This document shows positions 1 through 8,730 of a stretch of DNA of 47,500 bases, piece by piece; the stretch's first letter is position 1; each line of letters opens with the position of its first letter. Source of the stretch: Symbiodinium natans (taxonomy: Eukaryota > Sar > Dinophyceae > Suessiales > Symbiodiniaceae); contig CAJNDS010002082.1 in assembly GCA_905221605.1 (NCBI GenBank), positions 187,501-235,000 on the forward strand, written 5' to 3'. The notes under the pieces are model-generated. The model saw only the letters and a list, made by a program, of their open reading frames with translations, ran no database searches and had not been told where the DNA came from. The translations under genes were made by a program, and so were the position numbers.

Positions 1-46
1 AAACCCTAAACCCTAAACCCTAAACCCTAAACCCTAAACCCTAAAC
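1..46 (+). repeat. Terminal telomeric repeat (CCCTAAA)n
   Basis: Six to seven perfect CCCTAAA units open the window. C-rich strand reading inward from the left edge is the orientation expected at the left end of a linear chromosome. The tract is short, so the assembly may have trimmed a longer telomere. Confidence 0.85.
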
Positions 47-90
47 CTGTTCACCCATAAGCTATTGCAAAACAAGAAAGAACGCTTTGG

Positions 91-860
91 AATTTCGGGG
101 AACCCTGAACCCTACAAACCCTACAAAGCCTACAAACCCTACAAAGCCTGCAAGCCCTACAAAACCCTACAAACCCTACAAAACCCTACTAACCCTACAA
201 ACCCTACAAACCCGAAACCCAACAAACCCTAAGCCCTAAACCCTAAACCCTACAAGCCAAACCCGAAACCCAACAAGCCCTAAGCCCTAAGCCCTAAACC
301 CAACAAGCCCTAAGCCCCAAGCCCTAAACCCTACAAGCCCTAAGCCCTAAACCCTAAACCCTACAAGTCCTAAACCCCATAAGGCCTAAACCCTACAAGT
401 CCTAAACCCCATAAGCCCTAAACCCTACAAGCCCTAAGCCCTAAACCCTAGAAGCCCTAAACCCTACAAGCCCTACAGACCCTACAAGCCCTAAACCCTA
501 CAAGCCCTAAACCCTAAACCCCACAAGCCCTACAAGCCCTAAACCCTACAAGCCCTACAGACCCTACAAGCCCTAAACCCTACAAGCCCTAAACCCTAAA
601 CCCCACAAGCCCTACAAGCCCTACAAGCCCTAAACCCTACAAGCCCTACAGACCCTACAAGCCCTAAACCCTACAAGCCCTAAACCCTAAACCCCACAAG
701 CCCTACAAGCCCTAAACCCTACAAGCCCTAAGCCCTAAACCCTACAAGCCCTACAGACCCTACAAGCCCTAAACCCTACAAGCCCTAAACCCTAAACCCC
801 ACAGGCCCTACAAGCCTTAAACCCTACAAGCCCTAAGCCCTAAACCCCACAAGCCCTAAG
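91..860 (+). repeat. Degenerate telomere-associated repeat block
   Basis: About 770 bp of telomere-like variants (CCCTACAAG, CCCTAAG, CCCCACAAG, CCCTACAGA) mixed with CCCTAAA. A higher-order unit starting at CCCTACAGAC recurs near 471, 553, 644 and 749, giving periods of about 82, 91 and 105 bp. No gene is seen here. Confidence 0.8.
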
Positions 861-964
861 TGCGCTGCGCCGAGGTTTTCGCAGCCCTCATCCTGCTCTA
901 CTCGGTGCTTTGCGGCGCCAAGCTTGCAGTTAGTCAGAAGTTTCCCAAGCGCTCGCATTTTTAG
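860..964 (+). other. Exon-like open patch, hydrophobic
   Basis: Open plus-strand frame between a C-rich telomeric tract ending CCCTAAG and a TTTAGGG tract. Its centre reads AALILLYSVLCGAKLA, which looks like a membrane segment, and the frame stops at 962-964. It could be the end of a last exon. A 34-codon open frame is not rare by chance. Confidence 0.25.
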
Positions 965-985
965 GGTTTAGGGTTTAGGGTTAGG
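960..985 (-). repeat. Interstitial telomeric tract (TTTAGGG on +)
   Basis: Three to four TTTAGGG units in the orientation opposite to the chromosome end. Confidence 0.75.
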
Positions 986-1307
986 ACCCCGACCCCTGGG
1001 AGGATCCAAAAAGTAGAGCACCGCTGGTGGGTCATTCTTAGGAGCCCTTAGGGGGATCTATTTTTGAATCCTCCCTCTTTTTGGGCTGCTTTGCATAAAG
1101 GGGGCTCGACGATTTATCATTATGATGATAATTATTACAATTATTATGAGAAAAAGTAGGCAGTTGCCGATCAGGGGACCTTCATGTAGGACAACCTCCA
1201 CAAGCCCAACCTCAACTGTGCAGCACTCGCCCGGGTCGTGCGAGTATCTGCTTGCGATCACCTCCTGTCGTCACCTAACCCTACACCCTAAATCCTAAAC
1301 TCTAACC
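985..1307. other. Unique spacer without a supported gene
   Basis: Mixed unique sequence with an ATT/ATG-rich simple stretch near 1110-1150. Several frames are open over 1205-1290 but none is distinctive. Confidence 0.4.
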
Positions 1308-1607
1308 GCGGATGAAAAGTACACCTGGGCTAAACTTTCCGGCCGAACTGAAAGGACACCTCGGTTCATGGAGCCCTGGGGATTTACAGAGTGCGGTTGC
1401 TTGTAGGGTTTACTACGGTTTGCTTAAGAACCCCCCCCCCAAAAAAGCAGCAACAACAAAAAAACAAAGAAACAATAGTCCCTGTACTACCATTTATATG
1501 TAAGAACAGTTTGTGTTCTGTTTGGTATTCTGGGTTTTTTTAGCAAATCGTAACCCTACACCCTGAACCCAAAACCTTAAGGTCATGTGTGTTCGCTTGG
1601 CCCATCT

Positions 1608-1652
1608 CCTATCCCCCCTATGATGACTGTTTTTATAAGGGGGAACATCCCA
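1608..1652 (+). mobile_element. MITE family A, right end only
   Basis: Carries the family A right end (GACTGTTTTTATAAGGGGGAACATCCCAA). No matching left terminal repeat is visible, so the copy looks truncated. Confidence 0.5.
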
Positions 1653-1760
1653 ACCGAAACCCTGAATCCCATACCCTGCAGTGTGGCTGGGGTCCCAAAT
1701 ACCCAAACCCTAAAAACTTAGAGCGAGGGCAGTGCGGTGGCAAAAAAAGCCCTAACCCCT

Positions 1761-1812
1761 AAGCCCCTAAACCCTAAACCCTAAACCCTGAACCCTAAAC
1801 CCTAAACCCCAA
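1761..1812 (+). repeat. Interstitial telomeric tract (CCCTAAA)
   Basis: About seven CCCTAAA units with one GAA variant. Confidence 0.75.
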
Positions 1813-1850
1813 AGCTGCTTCTGAAGCCTGAAACCCCCAAAACCTGCTGC

Positions 1851-1917
1851 GAAGGCACCCTCGGCGCGGCTTACGTCGCCAGCGCCTCCGACGAGGAACG
1901 GAAAGCGGCCTGCGGCT
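1851..1917 (+). other. Exon-like open patch
   Basis: Follows a CCCTAAA tract. The plus frame reads GTLGAAYVASASDEERKAAC and has a protein-like composition. An AG (CTGCGAAG) precedes it. No homologue is recognised. Confidence 0.25.
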
Positions 1918-1930
1918 ACCCTAACCCCCA

Positions 1931-2033
1931 CCCCCTAATATTAAATACCCCCCCCATTGCAGTCATATTATGGTAACTTTGGGGGTTTTTAATATTAGGG
2001 GGTAGGGGGGGGGGTTTAATATCAGGGGGAGGG
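1931..2033. repeat. Foldback repeat CCCCCTAATATTAAA / TTTAATATTAGGGGG
   Basis: A left arm at 1931-1957 is complementary to a right arm at 1981-2005 and again to a second right arm at 2011-2032. This is a short hairpin, possibly another MITE family. Confidence 0.55.
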
Positions 2034-2217
2034 GATCAAGACGAAGCCAAAACACATGTGAACCTTACAAGGGACGCTTGGGAGGGGAGGTGGAGTAAGG
2101 CTTTTTTTCCAATTTGAGGCCTCAGAAGAACTTACCCAGCCAATAGCTTAACCTTTTTTATGGAAGCCACAAAGCTTGACCTTTGTATTGTAGGCTTCTC
2201 AGGGGGGGGGAGTTCAT

Positions 2218-2312
2218 GCGGGGTAGGTACCTTTGGGAACCTTAGTGTAGCTTAAGGAGCCTTTGGGAGTAGTGGGGAGTATTAGGGAACCTTGGGGTAC
2301 ATACCCTCCCTT
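2218..2312 (+). mobile_element. MITE-like family G, copy 1
   Basis: Shares an ordered run of blocks (GGGAACCTTAG, GGAGCCT, GGGAGTAG, GGGGAGTATT, GGGAACCTTGGG) with the minus strand of 37434-37533. The ends GGGGTAGGTACC and GGGTACATACCC form an imperfect inverted repeat. Confidence 0.5.
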
Positions 2313-2587
2313 CAGAATCCTATAATTGTATGAGATGTATTTCGTGGTTGTTAGAGACAGGGGGCTTCTGGTTGAGCCTGGGAGGTCGCTGAGATGAGGG
2401 GCAGGAGTGATTGGAAGTCCCCTTACTCTTTGGACACCCCCCCCCCCCCCCCCCTTATCCAGGGTTCCCCCCTTAATCAGGCTTATTCATGATTCAACCC
2501 TTAAACCCTAAACCCTAGTAGTTGATGACAGCTCTTGCCTGTGGGGTTTAGGCTTTGGGAATTGAGGACCCTGGCACATGCCTCAGG

Positions 2588-2642
2588 TAGGGTTTAGGGT
2601 TTGGGGTTTGGGGTTTAGGGTTTAGGGTTTAGGGTTTAGGGG
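2588..2642 (-). repeat. Interstitial telomeric tract (TTTAGGG on +)
   Basis: About seven units, two of them the TTTGGGG variant. Confidence 0.75.
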
Positions 2643-3041
2643 TTTTGTATATCAAGTATTAATTCTTAACCATTTATTTGCAGTTCGCATTCTTGCTATA
2701 GTCGTGTTCACTTAGTATCTGTATCAGTGAGGAGTATCGGTGTTGCTATTCGTACGAGTGTTGCTATTGCCATTGCTATCGCTACTATGATTCTTACGAT
2801 GAGGTTGTCCTGGCTTGCAGTATGACTCAGCGGAGATACAAGACCAAATCCTAAAACCCCGAACCCTAGACTCCTAGACGCACAGAAAGCGCGGAGCCCA
2901 GAGAAGACCAAGACTTAAAACTTAAATCTTCACATCGGGTTCCCTACTGGGATACCCTTGAATGCTGAACCCATTGGGTTTAGAGCCTAAAGCCTAAGCT
3001 CTTCCCCTGCTCCTGTCTGCCCTTCGTCCTGGGGATTTCTA
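2643..3041. other. Spacer with simple GTTGCTATT-type repeats
   Basis: Mostly low-complexity GT/AT-rich sequence. There are good-looking splice acceptors (TTTATTTGCAG at about 2683, GGCTTGCAG at about 2820), but no exon can be supported. Confidence 0.35.
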
Positions 3042-3290
3042 ACCCTAAACCCTAAACCCTCAACCCTAAACCCTAAACCCTAAACCCTAAACCCTAAACC
3101 CTAAACCCTAAACCTAAACCCTAAACCCTAAACCCTAAACCCTAAAACCCTAAAACCCTAAAACCCTAAAACCCTAAAACCCTAAACCCTAAACCCTAAA
3201 CCCTAAACCCTAAACCCTAAACCCTAAACCCTAAACCCTAAACCCTAAACCCTAAAACCCTAAACCCCTAAACCCCAAGCCCAACAAGCC
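3042..3290 (+). repeat. Long interstitial telomeric array (CCCTAAA)n
   Basis: About 33 units, almost all CCCTAAA, with an internal block of five CCCTAAAA 8-mers. It is the longest near-perfect array in the first 4 kb. Confidence 0.9.
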
Positions 3291-3294
3291 CAAG

Positions 3295-3372
3295 AGGATG
3301 GGCAGCGCTGGCTCGTGAGTTTTGCGACCATGGCAGCTCGGCGGAGTTGGCTTTTAAAAGCTGGGTGGTTCT
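3295..3372 (+). other. Exon-like open patch
   Basis: Lies between the CCCTAAA array and a TTTAGGG tract. The plus frame contains DGQRWLVSFATMAARRSWLL. AAG and GAG acceptor-like dinucleotides precede it. Confidence 0.25.
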
Positions 3373-3373
3373 T

Positions 3374-3412
3374 CGGGTTTAGGGTTTAGGGTTTAGGGTT
3401 TAGGGTTTAGGG
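3374..3412 (-). repeat. Interstitial telomeric tract (TTTAGGG on +)
   Basis: Five TTTAGGG units. Confidence 0.75.
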
Positions 3413-3470
3413 CTTACTAGGTGAATGAGGGAATTCGGGCCCTGTATAGAACCCTTTTTAGGGTACATAG

Positions 3471-3550
3471 GTCTCCGTGATCTCCTTGTGACCGCCCGTG
3501 CCCAGGTGCTGCTCACCGCACTCGGAGAGCCCTTGGCCGCTTGGGCTAGG
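3471..3550 (+). other. Exon-like open patch
   Basis: Begins after GGTACATAG. The frame contains LLVTARAQVLLTALGEPLAA and is followed directly by GGTTGAGGGTTTAGGG, which could supply a GT donor. The minus strand is also open. Confidence 0.25.
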
Positions 3551-3716
3551 GTTGAGGGTTGAGGGTTTAGGGTTTGGGGCCAGGGATTTTTCTGATTTGG
3601 GGGAAGGGGCGATGGTTCGATTTGGGGGAAGGGGCGGTGGTTCATTGCCATATTCATCGATTACCATCGCTTTACAGCCTAGCGACAAGATCAAATAATG
3701 TTGTAATAATACATAC

Positions 3717-4016
3717 ACTCACACACACATGTATATGTACATGTATATGTATATGTATAATATGCATAACATGCATAATATGCATAATATGCAAAATATG
3801 CAAAATATGTATAATATGCACAATATGTATAATATGTATAATATGTATAGTATGTATAACATGTATAATATGTATAATATAATATGTATAGTATGTATAA
3901 TATGTATAATATGTATAATATGTACATGTATATGTATATGTATACGTACACGTATATGTATATGCATATGCGTATGCACATACACATATAGACATATATA
4001 TATATATACACATATG
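3717..4016. repeat. 300-bp ATGTATAAT-type microsatellite
   Basis: Near-continuous alternating purine-pyrimidine sequence (ACACAC, ATGTATAATATGCATAA, TATATA). The open frames across it on both strands are low-complexity artefacts. Confidence 0.85.
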
Positions 4017-4032
4017 TACCTTTTTCTTCTAG

Positions 4033-4130
4033 AATCGCTGATGCTCACAACACCTCGAAACCGAAGAGCGCAACCCTCGAACTCCCTCGGACGTAGCGAT
4101 GCCGCTATCGATTTGAAATGCGGGCCCTGA
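4033..4130 (+). other. Exon-like open patch with strong acceptor
   Basis: Preceded by TTTTTCTTCTAG, one of the best polypyrimidine-AG acceptors in the window. The frame is open to TGA at 4128-4130 and contains RAQPSNSLGRSDAAIDLK. It could be a terminal exon. No homologue is recognised. Confidence 0.3.
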
Positions 4131-4229
4131 ATCCAAAACAAAGCCGAAGCCTTGCGGTGCGTGCCCCTAAAGCCCCTAGAGTTTAGGGTTTGTTTGGGGT
4201 TTAAGGTTTAGGGTGTAGGGTTTGCGCTG

Positions 4230-4304
4230 ATGACCCGACTGAAGGTCAAGAGCCTGCTGTGTGCAGTCGTGGCCGGCGCTTCCATTAAGGCGGAGCCGCC
4301 CTGA
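4230..4304 (+). other. Possible first coding patch with signal-like N terminus
   Basis: ATG at 4230 opens a 24-codon frame beginning MTRLKVKSLLCAVVAGASIK. Basic residues followed by a hydrophobic run resemble a signal peptide. It is preceded by telomere-like repeats and ends at TGA. It is too short to stand alone as a gene. Confidence 0.2.
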
Positions 4305-4346
4305 ACTCTAAACCCTGAGACCTGAGACCCACATCAACAGCATATG

Positions 4347-4447
4347 TTGGGAAGTTCCCCCTTATACTAACAGTCTTAGTAGGGATTCTAGTAGGGGGTA
4401 CTATAATCCCTTTTAAGGAGCTGTTAGTGTAAGGGGGAACATCCCAA
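4347..4447 (+). mobile_element. MITE family A, copy 1
   Basis: A 101-bp element with terminal inverted repeats: the left TIR is close to GGGATGTTCCCCCTTATAC (GGGAAGTT here) and the right is GTGTAAGGGGGAACATCCC. The inner arms AACAGTC / AGCTGTTAG also pair. There is no coding capacity. Confidence 0.85.
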
Positions 4448-4728
4448 AGCATACGGCTGGACACTTCTCTTGGCGATAGCTTCCTGTTCGCAGCCATGGT
4501 TGTTGGGCCCGCTGAGCTTTGAGCAAGCCTGTTTACTACAGCCCTTTTAGGAATGATGTTTATATGTTAATTTACATAAAACCCAAGGGGAATTGTAAAC
4601 TCATATGTTTCTTAAGGTTTTAAGAAGAGCATAGTGTAGAGGCCAAACGCCGCCACACCACCACATGTTCCTAAACCCTGAGCCATAGCGGGGCAGGCTT
4701 CCAAAGCTCGACCTTTTTAAGAGCCCCT

Positions 4729-4974
4729 AAACCCTAAACCCTAAACCCTAAACCCTAAACCCTAAACCCTAAACCCTAAACCCTAAACCCTAAACCCTAA
4801 ACCCTAAACCCTAAACCCTAAACCCTAAACCCTAAACCCTAAACCCTAAACCCTAAACCCTAAACCCTCAACCCTGAACCCTGAACCCTGAACCCTGAAC
4901 CCTGAACCCTGAACCCTGAACCCTGAACCCTGAACCCTGAACCCTGAACCCTGAACCCTAAACCCTAAACCCTA
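4729..4974 (+). repeat. Interstitial telomeric array with a pure CCCTGAA block
   Basis: About 19 CCCTAAA units, then about 13 consecutive CCCTGAA units, then three CCCTAAA units. The sharp borders suggest local amplification of one variant. Confidence 0.9.
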
Positions 4975-5097
4975 AACCTAAGCTAATAAGGGCAACAAAC
5001 ACGAAGCCAACCCTCCACACCCTGAACAGCGAAGCTCCCTAACTAACCCTAAACCCCAGATGCTGGCTAGACGGGCGGGGAATAAGGAACCAGGCCC

Positions 5098-5357
5098 TTA
5101 AACCCTTAAACCCTTAAACCTTTAAACCCTTAAACCCTTAAACCCTTAAACCCTTAAACACTTAAACCCTTAAACCCCAAAACCCTCAAACCCCCAAACC
5201 CCAAAACCCTAAAACCCTAAAAACCCTAAAACCCCAAAACCCTCAAACCCTCAAACCCCAAAACTCTAAAACCCCTAAACACCCTAAAAACCCTAAAAAC
5301 CCCAAAGCCCCCAAAACCCTAAAAACCCTAAAACCTACAAACCCTAAAGTCCCGAAG
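5098..5357 (+). repeat. Variant telomeric array (CCCTTAAA, CCCTAAAA, CCCCAAA)
   Basis: About 260 bp of 7- to 9-mer derivatives. CCCTTAAA dominates first, then a mixture of CCCTAAAA and CCCCAAAA. Confidence 0.8.
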
Positions 5358-5506
5358 CCACAGGAAGAAGGAGGCCGGAGCCCTAAGCCCTAAGCCCTAA
5401 GCCCTAAGCCCTAAGCCCTAAGCCCTAAGCCCTAAACCCTAAACCCTAAACCCTAAACCCCAGCCCTATACCCTAAACCCTGAAAGCCCACAGGAAGAAG
5501 GAGGCC
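5358..5506 (+). repeat. Telomeric insert flanked by a 19-bp direct repeat
   Basis: CCACAGGAAGAAGGAGGCC occurs at 5358-5376 and again at 5488-5506. Between the copies lie 111 bp consisting mainly of CCCTAAG and CCCTAAA units. The duplication looks like a target-site or repair duplication around the telomeric segment. Confidence 0.7.
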
Positions 5507-5604
5507 TGCGCCTACAGGAGCCCTGGGTGTTCTTTCGGGGTTTACAGGGCTTTAGGGGTTCGGATGTTCACCCTTCCAGCAACAGTTCTTCGTAGGACCT
5601 TACT

Positions 5605-5741
5605 TTGGGATGTTTAGGGCTTCAGGTTTAGGATTTAGGATTTAGGGTTTAGGGTTTAGGGTTTCGGGATAGGGATTATAGTATCCCCCCCCTATTATCA
5701 TCTCTAGTAAGGAGCTGTTAGTATAATGGGTGACATCCCAA
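5605..5741 (+). mobile_element. MITE family A copy with its left arm replaced by telomeric repeats
   Basis: The outer TTGGGATGTT and the right half ending GACATCCCAA are family A, but the left inner arm (CCCCCTTATACTAACAG) is replaced by about 57 bp of TTTAGGG-type repeats at 5612-5668. Confidence 0.65.
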
Positions 5742-5874
5742 GCTTTCCGGTTGCAAGGTTGTAAGGTTTTGGGGTTTCGGGTAATTTAGGGTCACGCCTG
5801 TAGTCCCTTAAGTTTAGGGTTTAAGGGTAGAGGGCTTCAGGGTTGTAGGGTTGTAGATTTCAGGTTTTCAAGGG

Positions 5875-5965
5875 CTAACACTCGTTCCCCCCTTAAGGTG
5901 TCCCTTAGTGCCTTAGGGATCTTGAAAATGTGCCCCCACACCCAAGAGTACAACCTCAGGGGTCC
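5875..5965 (+). repeat. Dispersed repeat H, copy 1
   Basis: The blocks CCTTAGGGATCTTGAAAA and CACCCAAGAGTACAACC recur in near-identical order at about 16248-16292. The function and the borders are unknown. Confidence 0.4.
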
Positions 5966-5999
5966 AAGGTTTGGAGTTTGTTGGCAGTTTTAGGATTTA

Positions 6000-6056
6000 G
6001 GCTTAGGGTTTAGGGTTTAGGGTTTGGGGTTTAGGGTTTGGGGTTTAGGGTTTGGG
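6000..6056 (-). repeat. Interstitial telomeric tract (TTTAGGG on +)
   Basis: About eight TTTAGGG/TTTGGGG units. Confidence 0.75.
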
Positions 6057-6085
6057 AATTCATGCTTCAGGGCTCCACGGCACAG

Positions 6086-6124
6086 AGTTTGCCAGGGCTT
6101 ACACGGAGGAAGAGTTAGCTGCAA
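6086..6124 (+). other. Exon-like open patch (39 nt)
   Basis: Bounded by CACAG before and GTAGGA after, both good splice matches. The frame reads EFARAYTEEELAAS. The following 130 bp end in CCATGAACCTTCAAG, a family E terminus, so an element could be acting as the intron. Confidence 0.25.
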
Positions 6125-6126
6125 GT

Positions 6127-6258
6127 AGGAGTGCCTTCCTTAATGTTCTAATATAGGTTACCTTGCTTCTCACCCTACGCCGAAACCCGAAGCCCTAAAT
6201 AAACCCTAAACTCTAAACCCCAAACCCGGCTTAAAACGACCCATGAACCTTCAAGTAC
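6127..6258 (+). mobile_element. MITE family E, partial copy with telomeric repeats inside
   Basis: The right terminus CCCATGAACCTTCAAGTA at 6241-6258 matches family E. The interior TTACCTTGCTTCTCACCCTA resembles other E copies and is followed by a short CCCTAAA-like tract (6180-6230). Confidence 0.4.
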
Positions 6259-7372
6259 TGTTGCATCCGGGCGCGCCAAGTCTGCACTTGGAGGTTGGAC
6301 AGCTGACGAAAGTTTGGAGGCTGCTTCGGATTTGTTTTGGGGTTGCACTCAGATGACAGTGAATCAAGTGAGGCCCGCGGGTTGAAGCTGTTTTGGGTGC
6401 TGCTTGGCAAAAGGAGGTGTTTCGGCCGTCAAATTGAAGGTTCGCGCGTGCTGTGCTTGTAGGTTTGTAAGTAGGCTGGCAGTTCCAACCTGAGCGGAGG
6501 TACATCGTGTGGGACTTCAGGCAGGATGACTTTTGGCGCGTAGTTTGAACCCTAAATCCTATAGTTTAGGGTTTAGGGCTTAGGGTTCAAAAAGCCAGCC
6601 TGGAACTGCGTGAGGACTGCCTCGCGCTCGAGGTTGGGGTAGGGCCAGAGAGGACGGAGCTTTGGCTGCAAAGAGGCGCCCTGAACACAACCCCCGGTAG
6701 GCACTTTTTTTGTTGCTCCTTGTTCCATATTTAACCGTTTAACCATTGAAGGGCGAAGGGGTAGGGAGGGTTTTTCCGGGCTTTGGTGGCTTTAAGGGTT
6801 TTAGGGCTCAAGGGTTTGGAGTTTGGGGGCATGTGTGGTTCAAGATTTAGGGGCCCCTATGCGCCGAAAGGTTTAACTGCTCCCAGTGGTGCCCTTTACA
6901 CTTTTTTGGTTTAAGGTTTATACAGTAACCAACCCCCAAAAAATAATGCCCTTATTATGATATGGTTACTGGGCTACCAAGAGTGTTTGGGCCTTGTTGC
7001 AACCCAAGGGTTTCGGGAATTTGTCTCTCTTGAGGAAAGCTTGGTTCGACCTGGTTCGTAGGGTCTTATGTGGGAGTTAGGCCTCAAGGGCTCCTCAACC
7101 CTTACACCTGCAGAAGGCAGGGCTTTCGAAGGGAGAAACCACGACGCGACGTCTTTTCCCTCCGACAGCGCCTGCAGAACGGCTGACACCTGTACGTTTG
7201 CTGGAGTTCGTTCCAGCAAGGTCTCTTCCGGCTACGTGCACGATGGTCCATGCACAATTGGCCTCTCAACCGCTACACGCATTTCTTTTCATGCGTGTTC
7301 CATACAAGCACAAGAGCTCTTTTGTGTTCACAGACATCGAGTCCTCGGGCCCCAAGACCTAATTGCTCAAAC
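6259..7372. other. Unique sequence with no supported gene
   Basis: About 1.1 kb of mostly unique sequence with one short TTTAGGG tract (6555-6585) and a small palindrome (ACAGTAACCAACC / GGTTACTGG, 6924-6975). Open frames of 80-107 codons occur on both strands (for example 6251-6505 minus and 7068-7391 plus), but none shows a known domain. Confidence 0.4.
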
Positions 7373-7405
7373 CCCAAGCCCTAAACCCTAAACCCTAATA
7401 CCTAG

Positions 7406-7476
7406 AGTCTGCGCTGGCTAAGGGGCTCTCTGCCATCACGGAGGTCGACGAGGCTGCCAGCATCGATTCTTGTGGA
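7406..7476 (+). other. Exon-like open patch
   Basis: Follows CCCTAATACCTAG, so a telomeric tract would supply the acceptor AG. The frame contains LAKGLSAITEVDEAASIDS, an acidic helix-like stretch. Confidence 0.25.
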
Positions 7477-7547
7477 GGTTGTAGCATGTGGAGTTCAGGC
7501 CCCAGATGTTGACCCTCAATTTCTAAGCCCCAAGCCCACATCGAGTA

Positions 7548-7627
7548 GGGTTTAGGGTTTACGGTTTAGGGTTTAGGGTTTAGGGTTAGGGTTTAGGGCT
7601 CAGGGCTTAGGGTTTAGGGTTTAAGGG
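7548..7627 (-). repeat. Interstitial telomeric tract (TTTAGGG on +)
   Basis: About ten TTTAGGG-type units with CTCAGGG and CTTAGGG variants. Confidence 0.75.
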
Positions 7628-7639
7628 TTCATGGAGGTT

Positions 7640-7848
7640 TACGTGAAGGTTCATGGGTAGTTATACTAGGACCCGGAGTAGGCCCTTGTTTGCCTTTTTT
7701 TAGGGTTGGGGTTCCCTTATAATCGCCTTAAAACCAAAACGGGCACCCTTTTTATTCCTAGGCTACTCCTGAGTCTAGTATAAGTAGTGTTACAAATCGG
7801 TTACCTTACTTATAGCCCGACTTGTAGCTGACCATGAGCCTTCAAGTA
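7640..7848 (+). mobile_element. MITE family E copy interrupted by a family B element
   Basis: The ends are close to ACTTGAAGGTTCATGGGTAG at 7640-7660 and its complement ACCATGAGCCTTCAAGT at 7830-7847. A complete family B copy (7665-7780) sits inside, so E inserted first. Confidence 0.7.
7665..7780 (+). mobile_element. MITE family B, copy 1
   Basis: The terminal inverted repeat is ACTAGGACCCGGAGTAGGCC against GGCTACTCCTGAGTCTAGT. Internal landmarks shared with other copies are GTTCCCTTATAA and AAAACGGGCACCCTTTTT. About 116 bp, non-coding. Confidence 0.75.
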
Positions 7849-7849
7849 A

Positions 7850-8087
7850 ATCTTTAGAGAAGGGCCAGCGCCTCTTCAAAAACTTGCTCAAAGATGGCGA
7901 GCTTTTCTCGAAATGCCAAATGCCTCAAACCTCAACCAAGAGGGAGCTTGCTGATTTGTCGAAGGCGCCATCACCTCCCGACTGTGGATTGCCAATCCCC
8001 CACCGGGGCGCCAGCAGATCAGCCGCCCGGCAGAGGATTCAGAACAACTCGTGGCCCACCGTGGGGGGTTCAGGGTTTGGAGTTTAG
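7850..8087 (+). other. Exon-like open patch, about 78 codons
   Basis: Starts at the right border of the family E element and stays open to 8087. It contains LEKGQRLFKNLLKDGELFSK near its start and ends in a GGGTTTGGAGTTTAGGG tract. A second plus frame and the minus strand are also open, so the reading frame is not certain. No family is recognised. Confidence 0.3.
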
Positions 8088-8239
8088 GGTTTGGGTTTTG
8101 GGGTGTCCGGGGCTGTGGCATTTGGGATGCTGGCCTTTTTCAGGCTTGCCAGGTGGGAAGCAAACCTATAGGACCCTCACATAGGGGTCGGAAAAAACAC
8201 AAAAAGAAATTCCCTCACAGCCTCTGTATCGATATACTA

Positions 8240-8328
8240 CAGTATCCCCCCAAAAAAAAGCCCCTTGTAATTCTTAAGGGTATAAAACAGCATCCCCCCA
8301 AAAAAAGCCCCTTGTAATTCTTAAGGCC
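8240..8328 (+). repeat. Tandem duplication, unit about 48 bp
   Basis: ATCCCCCCAAAAAAA followed by GCCCCTTGTAATTCTTAAG occurs at 8243-8279 and 8291-8326 with only small differences. Confidence 0.8.
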
Positions 8329-8334
8329 CCCTAC

Positions 8335-8460
8335 ATGAGACACTGCCGGCCGTTTGTCACGAGGATCTGGCAGCGCAGAGTGACGGAATCAAGCAGTTCC
8401 CAGGGGCCGCAGCTGGCGCCACAGCTGGTGCGGCTGGCGGCGGGCGTTCTTCAACAGAGG
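8335..8460 (+). other. Exon-like open patch, Ala/Gly-rich
   Basis: About 42 open codons containing ETLPAVCHEDLAAQSDGIKQ and then an Ala-Gly-rich run, ending at a GGGTTTAGGG tract. It is one of the more protein-like patches. Confidence 0.3.
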
Positions 8461-8512
8461 GGTTTAGGGTTTAGGGTTTAGGGCTTAGTGTTTAGGGTTT
8501 AGGGTTTAGGGA
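8461..8512 (-). repeat. Interstitial telomeric tract (TTTAGGG on +)
   Basis: Seven units with one TTTAGTG variant. Confidence 0.75.
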
Positions 8513-8630
8513 ACGCCTCCCCCAAGCCTTGCATGAACCCTGGAGCCTGAAGCCTAAACCCTTTACCCTGAAGACTGAAGCCTCAACCCTAAGCTCCAAC
8601 CTTCAACATCACCCTAGATATCTCTAAAGC

Positions 8631-8730
8631 TTGGGATGTTCCCCCTTATACTAGCAGTCCTTCACAGGATAGTAATGAGGGGTACGATAATCCCTATGAA
8701 GGACTGTTGGTATAGGGGGGAAAATCCCAA
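8631..8730 (+). mobile_element. MITE family A, copy 2
   Basis: A 100-bp element with TIR GGGATGTTCCCCCTTATAC and its complement at the right end (one indel). Inner arms CAGTCCTTCA / TGAAGGACTG pair. Confidence 0.88.

Noticed and set aside
91-860. CRISPR-like array
   Set aside because: The repeats are contiguous telomeric variants with no unique spacers, and the sequence is eukaryotic.
1308-1406. An exon starting at GCGGATGAAAAG
   Set aside because: Two overlapping plus frames are both open and equally protein-like, so the call is arbitrary.
3574-4141. Several 100-140 codon frames in the microsatellite
   Set aside because: Tyr/Ile/Met/His repeats generated by ATGTATAAT-type sequence. Only the part after 4032 has normal complexity.
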